Of a stretch of 64,000 nt of DNA, positions 34,856 through 48,283 are shown one piece after another. Source of the DNA: Limonium bicolor (taxonomy: Eukaryota; Streptophyta; Magnoliopsida; Caryophyllales; Plumbaginaceae). Within the stretch, counting starts at the first letter, position 1; each line of letters starts with the position of its first letter. The stretch covers positions 479,423,594 to 479,487,593 of the forward strand of contig CM041777.1 of NCBI GenBank assembly GCA_023374045.1, given 5' to 3'. A model generated the notes under the pieces. The model saw only the letters and a program-made list of their open reading frames with translations, searched no databases and was not told where the DNA came from. The translations under genes were made by a program, and so were the position numbers.

Positions 34856-36746
34856 CACAAACTTCATTTTCTATACCCTTAAACACTTACTCATTTCTTG
34901 CCAAATGCCCAACACTTATAATGCTTCCCCCTTAGGCTTATAGCATGTTCCCACACTATATTTAGCCCACCAAAATACTTTATGTCCTTCCAAGAATTTT
35001 CTCCACAAGTTCACATATCTTCCTTACAACACCTTACTTCCTCATTGTTACCAACCTTTGTATAAATCCTTAACACAATCTCACCATGGCTTGAAGTATC
35101 CTTAACTCTCATTTGCATTTTAAATCCTCCAAGATAATGACCAAGACACTTTAACACTTAAGAACACCTTAATTCACTTTCTTTCTCCAATTTAAACCTT
35201 AATCATTCCTAGTTCAACCTAGATCACCTAGCATCATTTTAAACACCTAGAACTCCTTGTTCATTAACAAAATTTTGACATAGTTCCTCTTGTATCACCT
35301 TACACCAAAACACATAGTTGTTCACTTTAATACAACCCAAGAACACTCAATGTTTTAATTCACATCCTTATGCACAACACATGGCTTTTCATCCTTTAAA
35401 CATCAAAGACACAAATTTACAAGGAACACCCTTTACACACAACTAAACCTCAAACTACACTACATCACAATATAGTGCATGAACTTAAATTGCTTGGCAC
35501 TTAGGCCCTTAAATAACATGGCTCTTAGGCCCTTAAATTGCTTAAACCTTAAACACTGAATTTCCCACATATATATTGCCTTTGACCTGCAAATACACTC
35601 AACATCATATGCCTTTTAATAATTCCCTTAAGAACAATTCACTAGCTCTTTTGCCATTGGCTCCTTAGGTATTTTATTAAGCAAATCAAGCTCATTTTTC
35701 CTAAGGCATTTAAACTACATTGAGTTAGTTTGTTTACCTCTTTTCTTCAAGACTTTTACTTGAACACCTTTGTTCTTCCTTGTTTAGAAATCGGCAAGAG
35801 GACTTGGTTACTTGTAAATGTTCTAATCAATATACAAGTAAAACCAATGAGCATTCAAGCTTCATGCTTAAACTCATTTACAAACCCTAGGTTATATATA
35901 TTGTCTTTACACATTAGGATAGTTGTTTTACCTTGGAATAAAAAGAGAGCTTGAATAAGCATCAAGAGAGGACTCCTCCTTGTCCTTTGAAGATTGAAAT
36001 GGAGCTATGGAAGAACAAGAGAAGACACCATCAATGGTGGATTTTCGGACATATACAAAAACAAGGGGAAATGTTGTTTTTCTTTGGTTTTCCTTACCTT
36101 GAAGCAAAGGGGAATGACAAGGTATGAAAATATGAGCTCAAACTCCTTCAATGGTGAATCTCCATGGCACTGAAATGGAGCTTTTGAAGATTTGAAAAGA
36201 CAAAGTTGTAGAGCTTGGCCTAACTAGAAGAATGGTAGTCTTGAAATTGAATTTGGATCATGGAGCTAGAAGTTACAAGCATTCAAAGATGGAGAGGGTA
36301 TGGTTTGCTGTAGCAAACCGAGAATGGAGAAGAGAGGGAGGTTGGAGACGGTGGAAGTGAGTGGGAAATGAAGAAATGAAATGAGGTGTTTGCTTTTACA
36401 AGATATTTATGTTATAAAGTAATTTTCTTCTTTTTACTTACTTTTCCTTCCTTTCTTTAATTGATTTGTACATGGTGGTGACTCACCATAATAAAAACCG
36501 GCCCCCATCATCTACTTAGGGGTAGTTTGGTCTTTGTTGACCAATTAACTTACTTATATTGACTTATGTCATAAACTAGCATATTTTGGTTACTATTCAC
36601 AAAACAAGGCACATATTTGTGAAATTTTTGATTTCCCATTGATTTAGACTTCCTAATGTGATACTAAGTAGTACACATGTTAATTAAAGAGTAATGATGG
36701 ACATTTAGCCACCCAAAACCCATTTACAAGACAGTTTTTCAAAAAT

Positions 36747-36770
36747 GTGCTTTAAGACTCCTTAAAGCAC
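36747..36770. promoter_or_regulatory. Conserved U3 hairpin (element E)
   Basis: Arms GTGCTTTAAG/CTTAAAGCAC intact, loop ACTC. Confidence 0.75.
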
Positions 36771-37207
36771 ATTTTGTGTTTTAACTTGTTTTCAAGCTTG
36801 GTTTTCTTTTGGTAATTGGTTTAATATGTTCATTAACACATAATTAAGGTATAGGTATGACCTTTAGGTCTTATACAAACTTATCCCAAGCTTAGAGCAC
36901 ATTTTTGCCCATATAGACTTTAAGGTATTTATTTGTGTTTTGTTTGGTTTAATTGGCTACCAAGGTTTCCTAAGGACTTAATTAGCCTTATCAAATCATA
37001 ATTGAATGTTATTATGTCTTGGTAGGCTCATTGAGTCCTAACCAAGCTCACTCCAAGCTTAGAGCATGTTTTTGCTCAAACTGTGTCTTAGTGCTTTATT
37101 GTTTTTACTATGGTTTAAATTGTACACTGATGTTTCTAAGACACTTTTTAGCCTTTAAATACCATATTTTAACATTTAAACAACATTCAAAGGTTTGGGG
37201 TATTTCA

Positions 37208-37222
37208 ATCTACCCCCCTTAA
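37208..37222 (-). promoter_or_regulatory. Polypurine tract of element E
   Basis: Minus strand TTTTAAGGGGGGTAGATT directly before the LTR. It is preceded by a perfect hairpin AACTTCG-AGGA-CGAAGTT (37226-37243), a layout common in Tekay-type chromoviruses. Confidence 0.88.
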
Positions 37223-38415
37223 AAGAACTTCGTCCTCGAAGTTCACACTTCCCACGCATCAATTGGATTAGAACACGGGGATTACTTGCAAATAAAACTT
37301 CCATAACCAAACATACTTTACATCACAACCTCGGACTTAACGGTCCGGGCAACATATTCACATCCATACATAACATGACATAACATACTTACATGATAAC
37401 CTCGGACTCAACGGTCCGGGTATCTTAACAACATTGTACTTACATAACAACCCTTAGACTCTAGGGTCTGGGTAACATAACAACATTTAGACACACAGGT
37501 CTAGGTAACATAACAACATTTAGACACATAGGTCTAGGTAACATAACGACGTTTAGAAACTCAAACACATTAGGACTCAAGGTCAAAATAATATTCATTA
37601 CACATACCACACAACATGTCTTAGCATGTATGGTAACCAAAAAATATCTTTTGTATACACTGTGATCCCATAGAACCCGGTCACGATGGACACCTTCTCT
37701 CCCCGTTCCTTTGGGAGATCAAAACAATCACTTATTTTTAACATATATACTTCCCATGTCACCGGTCCGAAGACAAAGGCTCATACGTCCTCGGCTCGTG
37801 AGCAAGTACTACAAAAATATTCTTTGTAAGGTTAAGTAAAAGTACTTTAATAATGTAAGGTGTCTATCGACGTTTTATAACTACCGATTCAAAATCCTTT
37901 TGAAAACACATACAACTCCAAGTCCAACTTATGTTCTTTATTTCTTTTCCTTAGCGTGGTTATTTGTGACCACTTATAGGGAGCTTCAAGAATCATCCAA
38001 CCCTGATGTGATCAGCATCAGTGTTGAACTATCTTTCCACCCCAATTTGTGTTCGGCTTCCCTTGATCGCATGCAAATCAAGTTCCACCTCCCACTTCAT
38101 TTTCAAGCATCAAATAATACACTCATTTCCAATTTTCTATCTTGTTGGTCATTCTAGTCACAATGATTACATCTTCAAGGGATAGAACTCCGTCTATCAG
38201 TTATCTCCATTCACTTTAATCCTGTTACCTAGGGAATCTTATTCTCACTAGGTTCTATGTCGGTTTCATACCCTTTCATGAATCACTATATTGTATATAT
38301 ATACATATATTTTATCAAAATACAACACACTGTTTCACATTTAGTGTCATATGAACATATAATGTCGGGGTTTTAGTTCCCCGGGAGTTTCTCTACTCCC
38401 CACACTTGTACTATC
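37208..38415 (-). mobile_element. Element E internal region, 3' portion
   Basis: Non-coding. Tandem units with CTCGGACTTAACGGTCCGGG and TTTAGACACA(C/T)AGGTCTAGG words occur at 37325-37560. A single CACCGGTCCGAAGACAAAGG box is near 37758. 38411-38415 is the TSD CTATC made by F. Confidence 0.78.
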
Positions 38416-38999
38416 TGTAACACCCAATCTCGATCCAATCATGGTTATCACAAACTTATCACCATATATACAAACTCTACAGCGGATTCAAATACATTCC
38501 AGGACCTTGCCACGGTCTGACTACAGAATATACCGAACATTAGTACATACAAATCTTAACCAAATACATATCCTTCTTACAATCCCCTCACATCCTATAC
38601 ATCTTACTAACTCAAATTGCCATACGAGTGTACATGCACAACTCGTAGGCCACACTTAACCCGTAACGCTTGTACCCAACTTACTCTCGCGGCGGCCGCC
38701 TCCTGACATTCACCTGTGTAGTAAAAACAGCCCCCAAAGGGGGTCAGCACAAATGCTGGTACGATCCTCTCATGGCCCCCAAGCTAACGTGGCTACGACG
38801 ACTAATTGTCGATAGCATGGAGGTTGATTAGATGCAAAATATAGAAAGTGCAGTAAACAACAATCCAAATATGAACAATCAAAGTTCAAACATAATGAAC
38901 GACTTAAATGTGTTCCCTTAATTAGAGAGTTAATTATATAACTCCTTAAGTTATGTTTCCTCTTAATCTTAGTCCATCCTTATCTTACCTCAATCTTAG

Positions 39000-39170
39000 T
39001 CTTATCTTAGTCTTAGAAACAACCATCCTTTAAAAAGGAATGGATGTAGCTTATCTTAGTCTTATAATACAAACCATCCTTTAAAAAGGAATGGTTGCAA
39101 CTTATCTCAGCCTTATCTTAATCTTAGAATACAAACCACTCTTCAAATAGAAATGATTGTATCTTACCTC
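39000..39170. repeat. Three ~55-bp CCTTTAAAAAGGAATGG repeats (F LTR)
   Basis: Units pair CTTATCTTAGTCTTA with the imperfect palindrome CCATCCTTTAAAAAGGAATGG. C has one unit (about 2840-2900), G two (59515-59600). Confidence 0.8.
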
Positions 39171-40064
39171 AATGTTTATTTTTGTCGGGTCAAAAGCAAC
39201 CCTAGCCAATGAGCTATTAACTCCATTGGTTGAATAAACAACTTATCTTATAATTTAGGATTTAGGTGATCCTACCGCACCATCTTAATGCCTCCTACCC
39301 TGGACTGTATGTCCAATGTAGCTGAGCCGGCAACCGACCCTAGGCAACAAGTCCGAAGACAAGTCCTTAAACGGAAGTCGGATCTGCTTTAGATACCGAC
39401 CCCCTTTTTCCTTAGCATGCATGACCGGAGTCAGTCCCGGGTTCCTCACTCCCCCCTTAAGTTCCAGTTAGTAGTAGTCTCAAGACAATGTTTGTTGGTT
39501 AAACCTCTTTCGGTTATTAACAAACTAATATTAGGGAGCGTTCCTCAGTCTCACTCAATTCCTTACTAAACGTTGGTTAGTAAGTTCTCACGGTAAGTTG
39601 TGTTAGTTTTCAAACATCACACAACAATACAATAAACATAATGTTCTGGTTGCATGTTTTATCTTGTTTAGTCGGCACACATAAACAAATAGCACACAAG
39701 CCGAGGGACACCTCGTTAGCAAGCAGGTCACAAGAAGAACTGTACCGTTCACCGTGGGTTGTTCGGTTGCTTACTCTCTTCCGGAGTCCAAATACTCAAG
39801 CCCTAAAACATTCATTCAGTTTTAGGTTGTTAATCACTTAACTTAATTCAACTTCTTTAACTTACTTAACCCATAATGATTCCCCACCTAACACCTCATA
39901 AGTTTTACAACTTATTCTTACAACCTAACCTTAAACTTTTAAGTTTATACTTATCTTAATCCCTTAGGTCTTTATACCTCTATTCATCATTGCCCTCTTA
40001 ATGGGGTACCACTAATACCTCTAAACTTTCTTAGGGTTTCTTTCTTTTTTTTTTTACAACTTAA

Positions 40065-40330
40065 GGGTCGACTGACCCTACCGACCTACCTTACCCAAGG
40101 TCGGTCCATTCCATAACTTATTGCCGTTTGAAAATTTCACCCCGACCGACCTTGCAAGTCCGGTCCCCAAGGTCGGTCCATTCCCGAGAGTTTTCCCCTT
40201 ACAAAATTTTAGACATGACCAACCTTGTAAGTCCGGTCCCCAAGGTCGGTCCATTCCAGAAAATCTTTCCGGTAGTGTAAACTGGGCTCGACCGACCTTG
40301 CAGGTCCGGTCCCCAAGGTCGGTCTGCTCC
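40065..40330. repeat. GACCGACC/GGTCGGTC array (F 3' LTR)
   Basis: About four ~75-bp units with GACCGACCTTGCAAGTCCGG then CCCCAAGGTCGGTCC. The two halves form inverted repeats. The array follows a T-rich tract. Confidence 0.88.
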
Positions 40331-40604
40331 AGACCTTCGTTTTTGATTCCCATTTGACTCCAAACTTCTCCACAAGTTCCCCCATGTGTCCTAATACCAT
40401 TTAGGCACTTAAACTCACCTTTAAACATCCACTAAAAACTCCTTAGCTACTTTCTCAATTCTTACTAGGAATTCATAACACTTGTTTCCACCTCTTAAGG
40501 CCTTTACATGTCACCAAACAAGGCCTAAACCTCATCTAAAACCATTACCATTCAATCCCCCATCATTAGAAGCCAAAAACAAAAATATTTCTTTTTCTCT
40601 GCAC

Positions 40605-40711
40605 TGGACCGCCCCTCTGGGGCGGTCCCCAGGGGAGGTCCCAACCAGAAGCTAATTTCCTACACGATTTGCCTGGACCTCCCCACAGGGGCGGTCCCTA
40701 GGGGCGGTCCA
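40605..40711. repeat. GGACCGCCCC/GGGGCGGTCC array (F 3' LTR)
   Basis: Two units of strong inverted repeats built on GGACC...GGGGCGGTCC, 275 bp from the first array; 52278-52384 is the 5' LTR copy. Confidence 0.85.
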
Positions 40712-42471
40712 CAGCAGAACCTATTTTCCAAAGTGCTTTTCTCCTCATTTTGAACTCCAAATTCATCCCAATATTTTCCCACTCATTCCACAATCTTTCC
40801 ACATGTTTCCTACATGTTTAAACACCTTAAAACATGCACTAAACCTACCTCAAAATTACCAAACTTGACACTCAATTTCTTACAAAAATTCTTACACTTA
40901 ACACTTGATTCCTTACACTTCCCTCTTCTGACTTTGCCTAAGACCTCAACTTTATCATTATGTTTCTTTACCACCATCTTAACTACTTCTCAAGCATCAT
41001 TTTGCACACCATTTGCCTTACTCAAACTTCTCAAAGTCATATAAATCTAGCACATGCTTACTTTCTATAAGTCATTATACCTTATTTTTCCTTCAACTTT
41101 GTACAAGTTTCCTAGCTTCCTAACCATGGTTTGGTGCTAAAACTCACCATATAACCCCTAGTCCTCTTATACATTCTAGTCTTCCTAGTACTCAAGAACT
41201 CCATGGTTTATCCATTTTCACCAAATCACCCTTAATCACTAGAACATCCTTGTCATAAAATCTCCTTAGAACACCTTAAACGCTTAGTTTCCTACTCAAA
41301 TTTCGCCATAGTTTCTCTAGTATATTATCATGCCCAAATGCATTGTTTTCCTCATTCAACCATCTCACACACATCAAGTCCTTTCTCATCATATTTTCTC
41401 ACACAAATCAACTCATTCATAATAAACTCAATATAGTGCAATAATCTTGAATTGCATAGCACCAAGGCTCTTAAATAGCATGGCTCTTAGGCCCTTAAAT
41501 GACATGGCTCTTAGGCCCTTAAATGACATGAATTTAAACACTGAATTTCCCACATGTAATAGCTTTCAACCTGCAAATACACCCATCAATCTCATAGTAG
41601 CTATAATGCTCTTAAAATCCATCTTAAACTTATCTTACTAACTCATTCCCATTGGCTCCTTAGTCACAAGTTCACAAGCTTGTTCAAATTCTTTTTCCTA
41701 GGTTATATAACCCATTACATAATGTAAGCTTTAAGCCACATTAGTACTTATCTAAATCTCATCCCTTAAAACCTTAAACCACCATTAGGTAAGCAATTTA
41801 CCTTGTTTCTCAAGCTCCTCTTAACTTCCTCCTTAGGGATTTTCTTGAATGAATCTCGGCCAAGGGCTTTAATCCTCTTGCCAATGTTCTAATCCACATT
41901 CAAATAATCTAATGAGTACTAAGCATCATGCCTAAACTCATGGAATCCAATCTTAGGTTAAAAATGTGTTTTAAGGTCTTAAAATGAATATTTTACCTTG
42001 AAGTCTTAAGGTAGGCTTGGATATGAATCAAGAAGGACCTCCTCTAGCCCTTGGAGAATAGAAAACAAGCTAGAACAAGGCATAAAAATGAAGCCCCGTG
42101 AGTATAAATTTTCGGTAATGGAGAAGAATGGTGGAAACCTAGTTTTTCTTACATATTCCTTACCTTAAGAGAATGGAAAAGCTATTGCACCCTCCAAGCT
42201 TATTTTTCCCCCTTAAATGGAGATTTCCCATGGCTCCAAAATGAATCTCTTCCAATTTTGTAAAGATAGAAAGCTAGAGCTTGAGCTAACTAAGAGATAT
42301 ATGTGTTTAGTTTTTTATTTGGAGCTAAAATGAGCAAGTTATGGACATTTGAAGATGGAGCAAGAATGGAGCTGCTTGGAACGGTTTGAGAGGATGAAGA
42401 AGGTGAAGAAAACCGTGGGATAAGAAGAGAAATGAAGAAGAGAGAGAGGGTAGGCTAATATAAGGTATTTT

Positions 42472-42480
42472 GCTTTTATA
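42472..42480 (-). promoter_or_regulatory. TATA box, F 3' LTR
   Basis: Minus strand TATAAAAGC within a TTTGCTTTATAAAAGCAAA palindrome, 622 nt from the LTR edge and followed by a CT-rich stretch. Confidence 0.6.
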
Positions 42481-42808
42481 AAGCAAATAGTACTATTCTC
42501 TCTTTTTCCTCTTCTTTTCCTTTAATTGCTTTGTCATGTGGTGACTCCCCACATCAAAAACCGGCCCCCCTCTTATAATGGAGATATTTATGGTCTTGGT
42601 TGACCATCTTATTGACTTATGTTGACTTAAGCTTAATTTGGGCACTATTTGGCACTATTCACTAATTAGTGCACATATTCGTGAAATTTTTGGTTTCCCA
42701 TTGATTTAGGCTTCCTAATGTGATACTAATTAGTACACATGTTTATTAAGGTGTAATCATGGGCATTTAGCCACTCAAAACTCAATTCTAAGACAATTTC
42801 TCAAAAAG

Positions 42809-42832
42809 GTGCTTTAAGGAGTCTTAAAGCAC
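42809..42832. promoter_or_regulatory. Conserved U3 hairpin (F 3' LTR)
   Basis: GTGCTTTAAG/CTTAAAGCAC arms, loop GAGT, 270 nt from the LTR edge; duplicated at 54497-54520 in the 5' LTR. Confidence 0.78.
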
Positions 42833-43102
42833 ATTTTATGTTTAAGCTTGTTTTTGAGCTTGGTTTTCTTTGGTAATCGATTTAAAATGTCCATTGACAT
42901 ATTACTAAGGTCTTATAATGGTATTTGGGTGCTAATCAATGTCACTCCAAGCTTAGAGCACGTTTTTGCCCAAATTGCCCTTAAGGCATTTTCTTGTGTT
43001 TTCCTTGGTTTAAATTGTCTACCAATCTCTCTAAGGCATATTTTAGCCTTACTACATCATATATTTATGTTTACTTAACATACTTAGGTTTGGGGTATTT
43101 CA

Positions 43103-43116
43103 ATCTACCCCCCTTA
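43103..43116 (-). promoter_or_regulatory. Polypurine tract of element F
   Basis: Minus strand TAAGGGGGGTAGAT abuts the 3' LTR. The upstream hairpin arms are AACTTTG/CAAATTT, with one mismatch. Confidence 0.9.
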
Positions 43117-44249
43117 AAGAAATTTGTCCCCAAAGTTCCCATGCACCTTATCTTATTAGAATACATGTCTTACCTCATTCCATAGATCATATAGATCATA
43201 CTTATGTATACTTAAACTCATTGGATCATTAGATCCGCCATATGCTTATACTTAAATATCACACAACATGCTTAAGCATGTATAGCACTCAAAATTCCCT
43301 TTGTTCCTTTTGATGATTAAAAAATTCACATAATTTCCAACGCATTCTCCCATGTCACCGGTCCGTAGACAATGGCTCGTTCGTCCTCGTCACCATGGGC
43401 CAGAATACAAAACAACTCTGCTCTCCCCATGTCACCGGTCCGAAGACAAAGGCTTGTGCGTCCTCAACTTCATGGGCGAGACTCAGTAAAAAGGTAATCC
43501 TTTTTACGAGGTCATGTGAGGAATAATTCCTCTAATTAAAAATACAATCAACTCCAATTTCATTTTATCCAAATGCCTCTATCCTTAGCGTGATTTAATT
43601 GTGACCACTGGTAGGGAGTTTCAGGAATCATCCAACCCTGATGTGATCAGCATTAGTGTAGAACTATCCTTCCACCCCAATTTGTGTTCGGTTTCCCTTG
43701 ATCCCTAGAAAATCAAGTTCCACCTCTCACGTCATTTTCAAACATCCAAATAATTCACCATGTCTAATTTTCTATCTTTTTAGTTCTTCTAATCATAATC
43801 AATACATCTCCAAAGTGTGGACTCAGTCCATCGAACATTCCCGATTCATCTCTTAGTAATTACCTCAAGACTTAAATTCCTACTAAGTTCTATAACCGTC
43901 TCATACCAATTCTCACCATCTTATATCTCATAGCATTTCTATCTTCTTCCCCATACTCATATCGAACAGTATCCCATAGTGTTATCTTATTCTTATCTCA
44001 CACATAGTCTCATACCTCATATATTCCATATTCCTTAAGTCTCCTTAATCCTCTTCCTTAATTCTCTTAACTTGTACTCACACTTGAGTTAACAAGATAG
44101 GTACTTAATATGTATGGTATTCACATCTTCTGTGTGCAATAACCATGATTTACCTCAAAATGTTTACGTAAAACATATTCTCAAATTCTTTTGTGCTATG
44201 CACACCGTAGTTTATGTACTCAGTACACAAACATACGCTAAGCGGTTTT

Positions 44250-44288
44250 CGCTCTACCCCCCTTAAAATGGATTACGCCCACGTAATC
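44250..44288 (-). promoter_or_regulatory. Second PPT-like box with hairpin (element F)
   Basis: Minus strand GATTACG-TGGG-CGTAATC then TTTTAAGGGGGGTAGAGCG, 1148 nt from the 3' LTR. The hairpin plus PPT layout copies the terminal one with a different stem. Confidence 0.65.
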
Positions 44289-47200
44289 AACATTATATCA
44301 TCCTTGAACATAAGTTCAAGATGTCTAATTCTCACCAAGCATTCTAGCTTCCATGTCATCTATCTCACTTACGATTCGATCAGAGGGTCATAACTATGCT
44401 AATGACTTAGTCTCTGCATCGAGGATTCTTAACGGTACTTATACCATATTCTTAACTTAGTTTGGTCTAACCTCAAAGGTACTGATCTGCTTAACTGCCT
44501 TTCTAATCGTTCATAGTATTGTATATCCTTCTGCCTCCTTACAGTTTAGGAATATTGGTCTCTCAGTGGACACGTGTTATCTTTTTATATACACGGCCTT
44601 AATGAGTTGTAACTCGTCTATCCATTCTCCTTGAAGATCTTATGTTCATACTCTTAGTGTTTTCTCGAATGTCTAAATTGTTCTCCCCAACTGACCTTTG
44701 GTCTGAGGATGACCCTTAATCTAAAACTATTGTTTAGTGCTTATTGCGCTTTATAGTCTTATCCTTAACACTTTAAGACATGTCCAATGTCTGTGCTTAA
44801 CAATCCGTGCTCTTCGCACTTCATAGTTCTTAATTATTTGTTCTCTAATTCCTTTGTGTTGTTGGTTCAACTGAATTCTTCTCTTCGACTGTTTATGGTA
44901 GTAGCTGCTCTTGTCTGATCTTGCGTCGTTGTCCGTGGTACGGAGTCGACTACTTCCCGTGTTCCTTACACCACTCGTTTACATGCATGGGGTACCTTGC
45001 TGGTACATTACTACTTACCCGACTAACTCATAAATGAGTCCGTCAGGCCTGCAAGCCCCTGTGGGGTGCAGTCGTCCCACGTCTCGTTTTAGTAAACTCA
45101 TAGTGTCCGTCACACGTTTAGCTATTGCTAATTATGAAGTATTCTGTTGTCGATCCCCTCTTCCATCTTTCCATAATAACACTTATTGTTCTTCTTGAAC
45201 TTAATCAAGGAAAATCCATTTACTATGTTCTTGGGTATCGTATGCTCTAGTTCTTTCTATATCCCGTACTGATTCGGTCTCTTAGTGACTGAGGTCTCTT
45301 TCCATAGAGCCTCTTATCTTCTTTCTCATATTTGTTCTACTAGGAATGCACTTCCAGTTCCTTAAGGAATGGGTAGTGTGCTTCCTGTGAAATCTTACCT
45401 AACCAGGTCCAGACTACTGGCATCAATGCACAGTTCGTCTACCATCTTATTTCCTTACTTATATTGGTCTTAATTCATAAATCTAATTGCCTCAGTGTCA
45501 ATATTTGATGGCTCATACATAATGGTCGCTTTACTGCACACCATGTCTTAATCCCTTTATATAAATATTGTACTCACGACCACTACTGTCGTGGTAGTTG
45601 GCTTTTACCATGTTGCCCATTGATGGAGCAACTACTTACTCATTTACTCTAACATCTTATCTTATATTCAATCCTTCTTGGTGTAAACATACTGGCAGTT
45701 CTCTAATCTCGGTGTTTGGCGGTTGTCGTATCGTGTTGTAAAATGGTTATCTCTTAATATGAAGATCTTCTGCTTCAATTTCAGATTCGTAAGTAGGCTA
45801 ATTTAACCGGTTACTGATGAAGTCATCCGTTGAATCACAAGCTCTTCTGAGCATTGGTCACTTGACGTGCCATAATGTGCACTCACAATGTTTATCTCTG
45901 ACGATTACTGATTCTTACATCCTGGGTGTTGGATATGGGGTCTATCTCTGCAGCCTTCCTTATTACTCAAGTGTATCTGGTATGTTCTAAGGTAATTTCA
46001 AGGTTTACAGTTTCCATTCTCTAACAAACGTATTATTTCTCTAATAAGTGAAAGCCCTTTTTGAGGGGTTTATTCCCACTCTTGGCCTCACAACAAGGAG
46101 AGGTATCCCCACCCTAAAAGGCATGGTTCGTTCTCCGCCCCTGCCAATGTGCTATCTCATTATTCTCATTGGTGCCTTTTCCTGGCAATATTTTCCACAA
46201 TCTAAGTTATAGGTTTGGTAACCGTTCATATCTACGAATTGTAGTTCCTTCGTGGCTTAAATAAGCTCTCTTACAACTTACTGCGCCTCGGGCTCTGATG
46301 TGGTTAACATCCTTGGCTCGTAGGCTCTTAGTGCTTAATGCCTCAGTTCATTACTTGTACTCTTACTCATTCGTAGGTCATCCTTATAGGTTTTTGTTTC
46401 TTTGAACACTATCCACCGTTAGGTTACATATTTAATGTAGTATCGGGTTTCATGGTAAGTTGCTGCATCCTGCTTCCTACTATGGAAGTTTATTCAGGTG
46501 ATCTGAGGTTACTTAGTGTCCTAAAAAATACTGTCATTTTACTAGACTTATGTCTTTTAGCAATCAAGGTTAGGTTCGTATTAGGCGTTTGCCTTACGGT
46601 GTCCAAGTTGGATATCATCCTGTCATCTTATACTTCCATTTCAACGCTTCGTTCAACTTCCGTTGACTACGCCCGTTGATGATCAATCATACTTGGGTGT
46701 TAATGAGTTAGACAAACAGTATTAACTGTCATTCATCAGTTTGTTCGGCTCGACTATGCCCGCTCTGTGGGGGTAGTCCTCTGAGCTTTCCTTTTCCAGG
46801 GTTGTACGTCTTTAATCCTCAGCAGGTTATAGCTTACGTTCATTTTCTTTATCCTTGTTTTCTGGGTTTTCCAACATCTTCATTGAAAAATGCTTATTAC
46901 TGGTATTCTTAGTGATCAATCTGGGAGTCTTATCCCAATCTTGTTGAAAGTTTTTATGTCGACAGTCTCCATCGTATTCCTTGTACGTTATCACGTACGT
47001 AGTGTTTTACTCGCATTACTGAGCGATCTCTTAGATTTTCCTCTCGGGGTTTGGGATTAATGTTCTTACCGCACTGTCGGTTGTTGTTGTAGTAGGTTGT
47101 ACCATTGCTCATATTCATATCATTTAGTATTCTGTCCAAGTTCAGCTCCCTGCTGACTGGTGTATCCACTCATCTCATCATGGTCAGGCCGTCAGGCCCT

Positions 47201-47907
47201 TCCAAGGTCTCATTCTACCGTTCTTATAGATTTACAATCCGGTATTAGTGTGTACTACAACTGTAGCGTTCTATTACCTCGCCATGATGGCTTTCCGTAC
47301 TATTTAACCGTGGTAGCACTTGTTATGGCAAGTGCGCCATGCAAGATGGGTTACCGGTACTGTGTGCGTGGTAGTGGTACTTTCACCTGATCTTTTATAT
47401 CTTTGATAGTCCTCGGGAATCCTTCGATGTTCTTTTATTTAGGATAACTAGCCTTCCGGCAGTTTCCTGGTTGTTTTGACAGTACTGTCATTTATCAGGG
47501 CGTTCCTCTTTCTGAGGGAACCCCTTAATATTTTCTTATGTCTTAATCCTCGCTCCCGTTCCCACACATTTTGTCGTGGTTACTAAGTAATGATCCTCCT
47601 TTAGGCACTACATCGTAGTCCTATTCCGGTATACAGTAGTACATGTTCTTATTGTCGCCTGCGCTATGTCGGCCAGGTTTTATAACCTTCCTCATTGTAT
47701 GGGGTTTGGAGTTCCCGTTTCTAACTGGAGCTTCCAGTAGTCTTAACCCTCAAGATTTATATTATCCCACTGCTATGCTCATTCGGACCACTGTCCGGTA
47801 CTCACGTCACTTATCTTTTCTTACCCATTGCACCTTTAGTGCTTTTCTTATCATTGGTATGGCGGGTTATTTCGACTGCGTAGCATGTCGACCCATGTTA
47901 CCGGTAA

Positions 47908-48096
47908 TTACCGTTCCCTTATTGATAGAATTCCATAGGTAGCGCCTATTTCTCTGTTGCGCTCCATTAAAAACCTCCAAGTTCTCCGTAACTGTTGCGC
48001 AACAAGATGTTTCTCGTATTGCTTACTGTTAACTAACTGCCAGATCGGGTTTTCCCGAGTAAGAGAAGGCTTTCTTCTCTCTGGCGTTTGTTCCAC
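47908..48096 (-). CDS. Short leader-proximal ORF of element F, unknown
   Basis: 62 codons starting MEQTPERRKPSLTRENPIWQ, ~175 nt from the PBS where C has its gag start. G has the same ORF, extended to 82 codons because a TAA here is AAA there. Frame and start are preserved between F and G. It is Arg/Glu-rich with no recognised domain; it may be chance conservation between young copies. Confidence 0.28.
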   Translation of the reverse strand: MEQTPERRKPSLTRENPIWQLVNSKQYEKHLVAQQLRRTWRFLMERNREIGATYGILSIRER

Positions 48097-48256
48097 ATAT
48101 TCAGGGTTAGGGATGTGGAGGGCGGGTCTAAGTACTATGGATATCCGGTAAACACCGGGAAGTCCTAACTAACGCACCTCTCACTCTATCTCTCAACCCT
48201 TAACCCATAACTCAATCTCAACCTCAATATTCTCCTAAGTTCGGTAATTCTTGTCT

Positions 48257-48283
48257 TCAGAGCGTAACTACGCTCTGATACCA
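48257..48283 (-). promoter_or_regulatory. Primer-binding site of element F with overlapping palindrome
   Basis: Minus strand TGGTATCAGAGCG (48271-48283), matching initiator-Met tRNA. A perfect 10-bp inverted repeat TCAGAGCGTA/TACGCTCTGA (48257-48278) overlaps the PBS, so its 3' half can pair with the adjacent leader. Confidence 0.88.

Larger units (their letters stand above)
32720..37207 (-). mobile_element. Element E 3' LTR (4.49 kb)
   Basis: Shares GCAGCGG near the inner edge, the GGTGGCCCCCAAGGGGCTCA inverted repeat near 33103, the AACAC...ATATAGTGCA block near 35470 and the TTTGGGGTATTTCA outer edge with C, F and G. A diverged tandem duplication of ~165 bp (about 36840-37170) near the edge pushes the U3 hairpin out to 437 nt. 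A (TA)n run is at 33859-33880. Confidence 0.88.
38416..43102 (-). mobile_element. Element F 3' LTR (4687 bp)
   Basis: Plus strand TGTAACACCCAATC to GGGGTATTTCA. Notable parts: three ~55-bp units with CCATCCTTTAAAAAGGAATGG (39000-39170), two GC-rich arrays (40065-40330, 40605-40711), the TATA box (42472-42480) and the U3 hairpin (42809-42832). 41005-41260 shows a run of single-base deletions against the 5' LTR. Confidence 0.95.

Noticed and set aside
37900..38157. 85-codon ORF in the E interior
   Set aside because: The region is conserved in D and F at nucleotide level, but the frame is broken there and it is antisense to the element.
40078..40428. 116-codon minus-strand ORF in the F LTR
   Set aside because: It is the translation of the GACCGACC/GGTCGGTC array; the repeat keeps several frames open. 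Overlapping frames on both strands are equally long.
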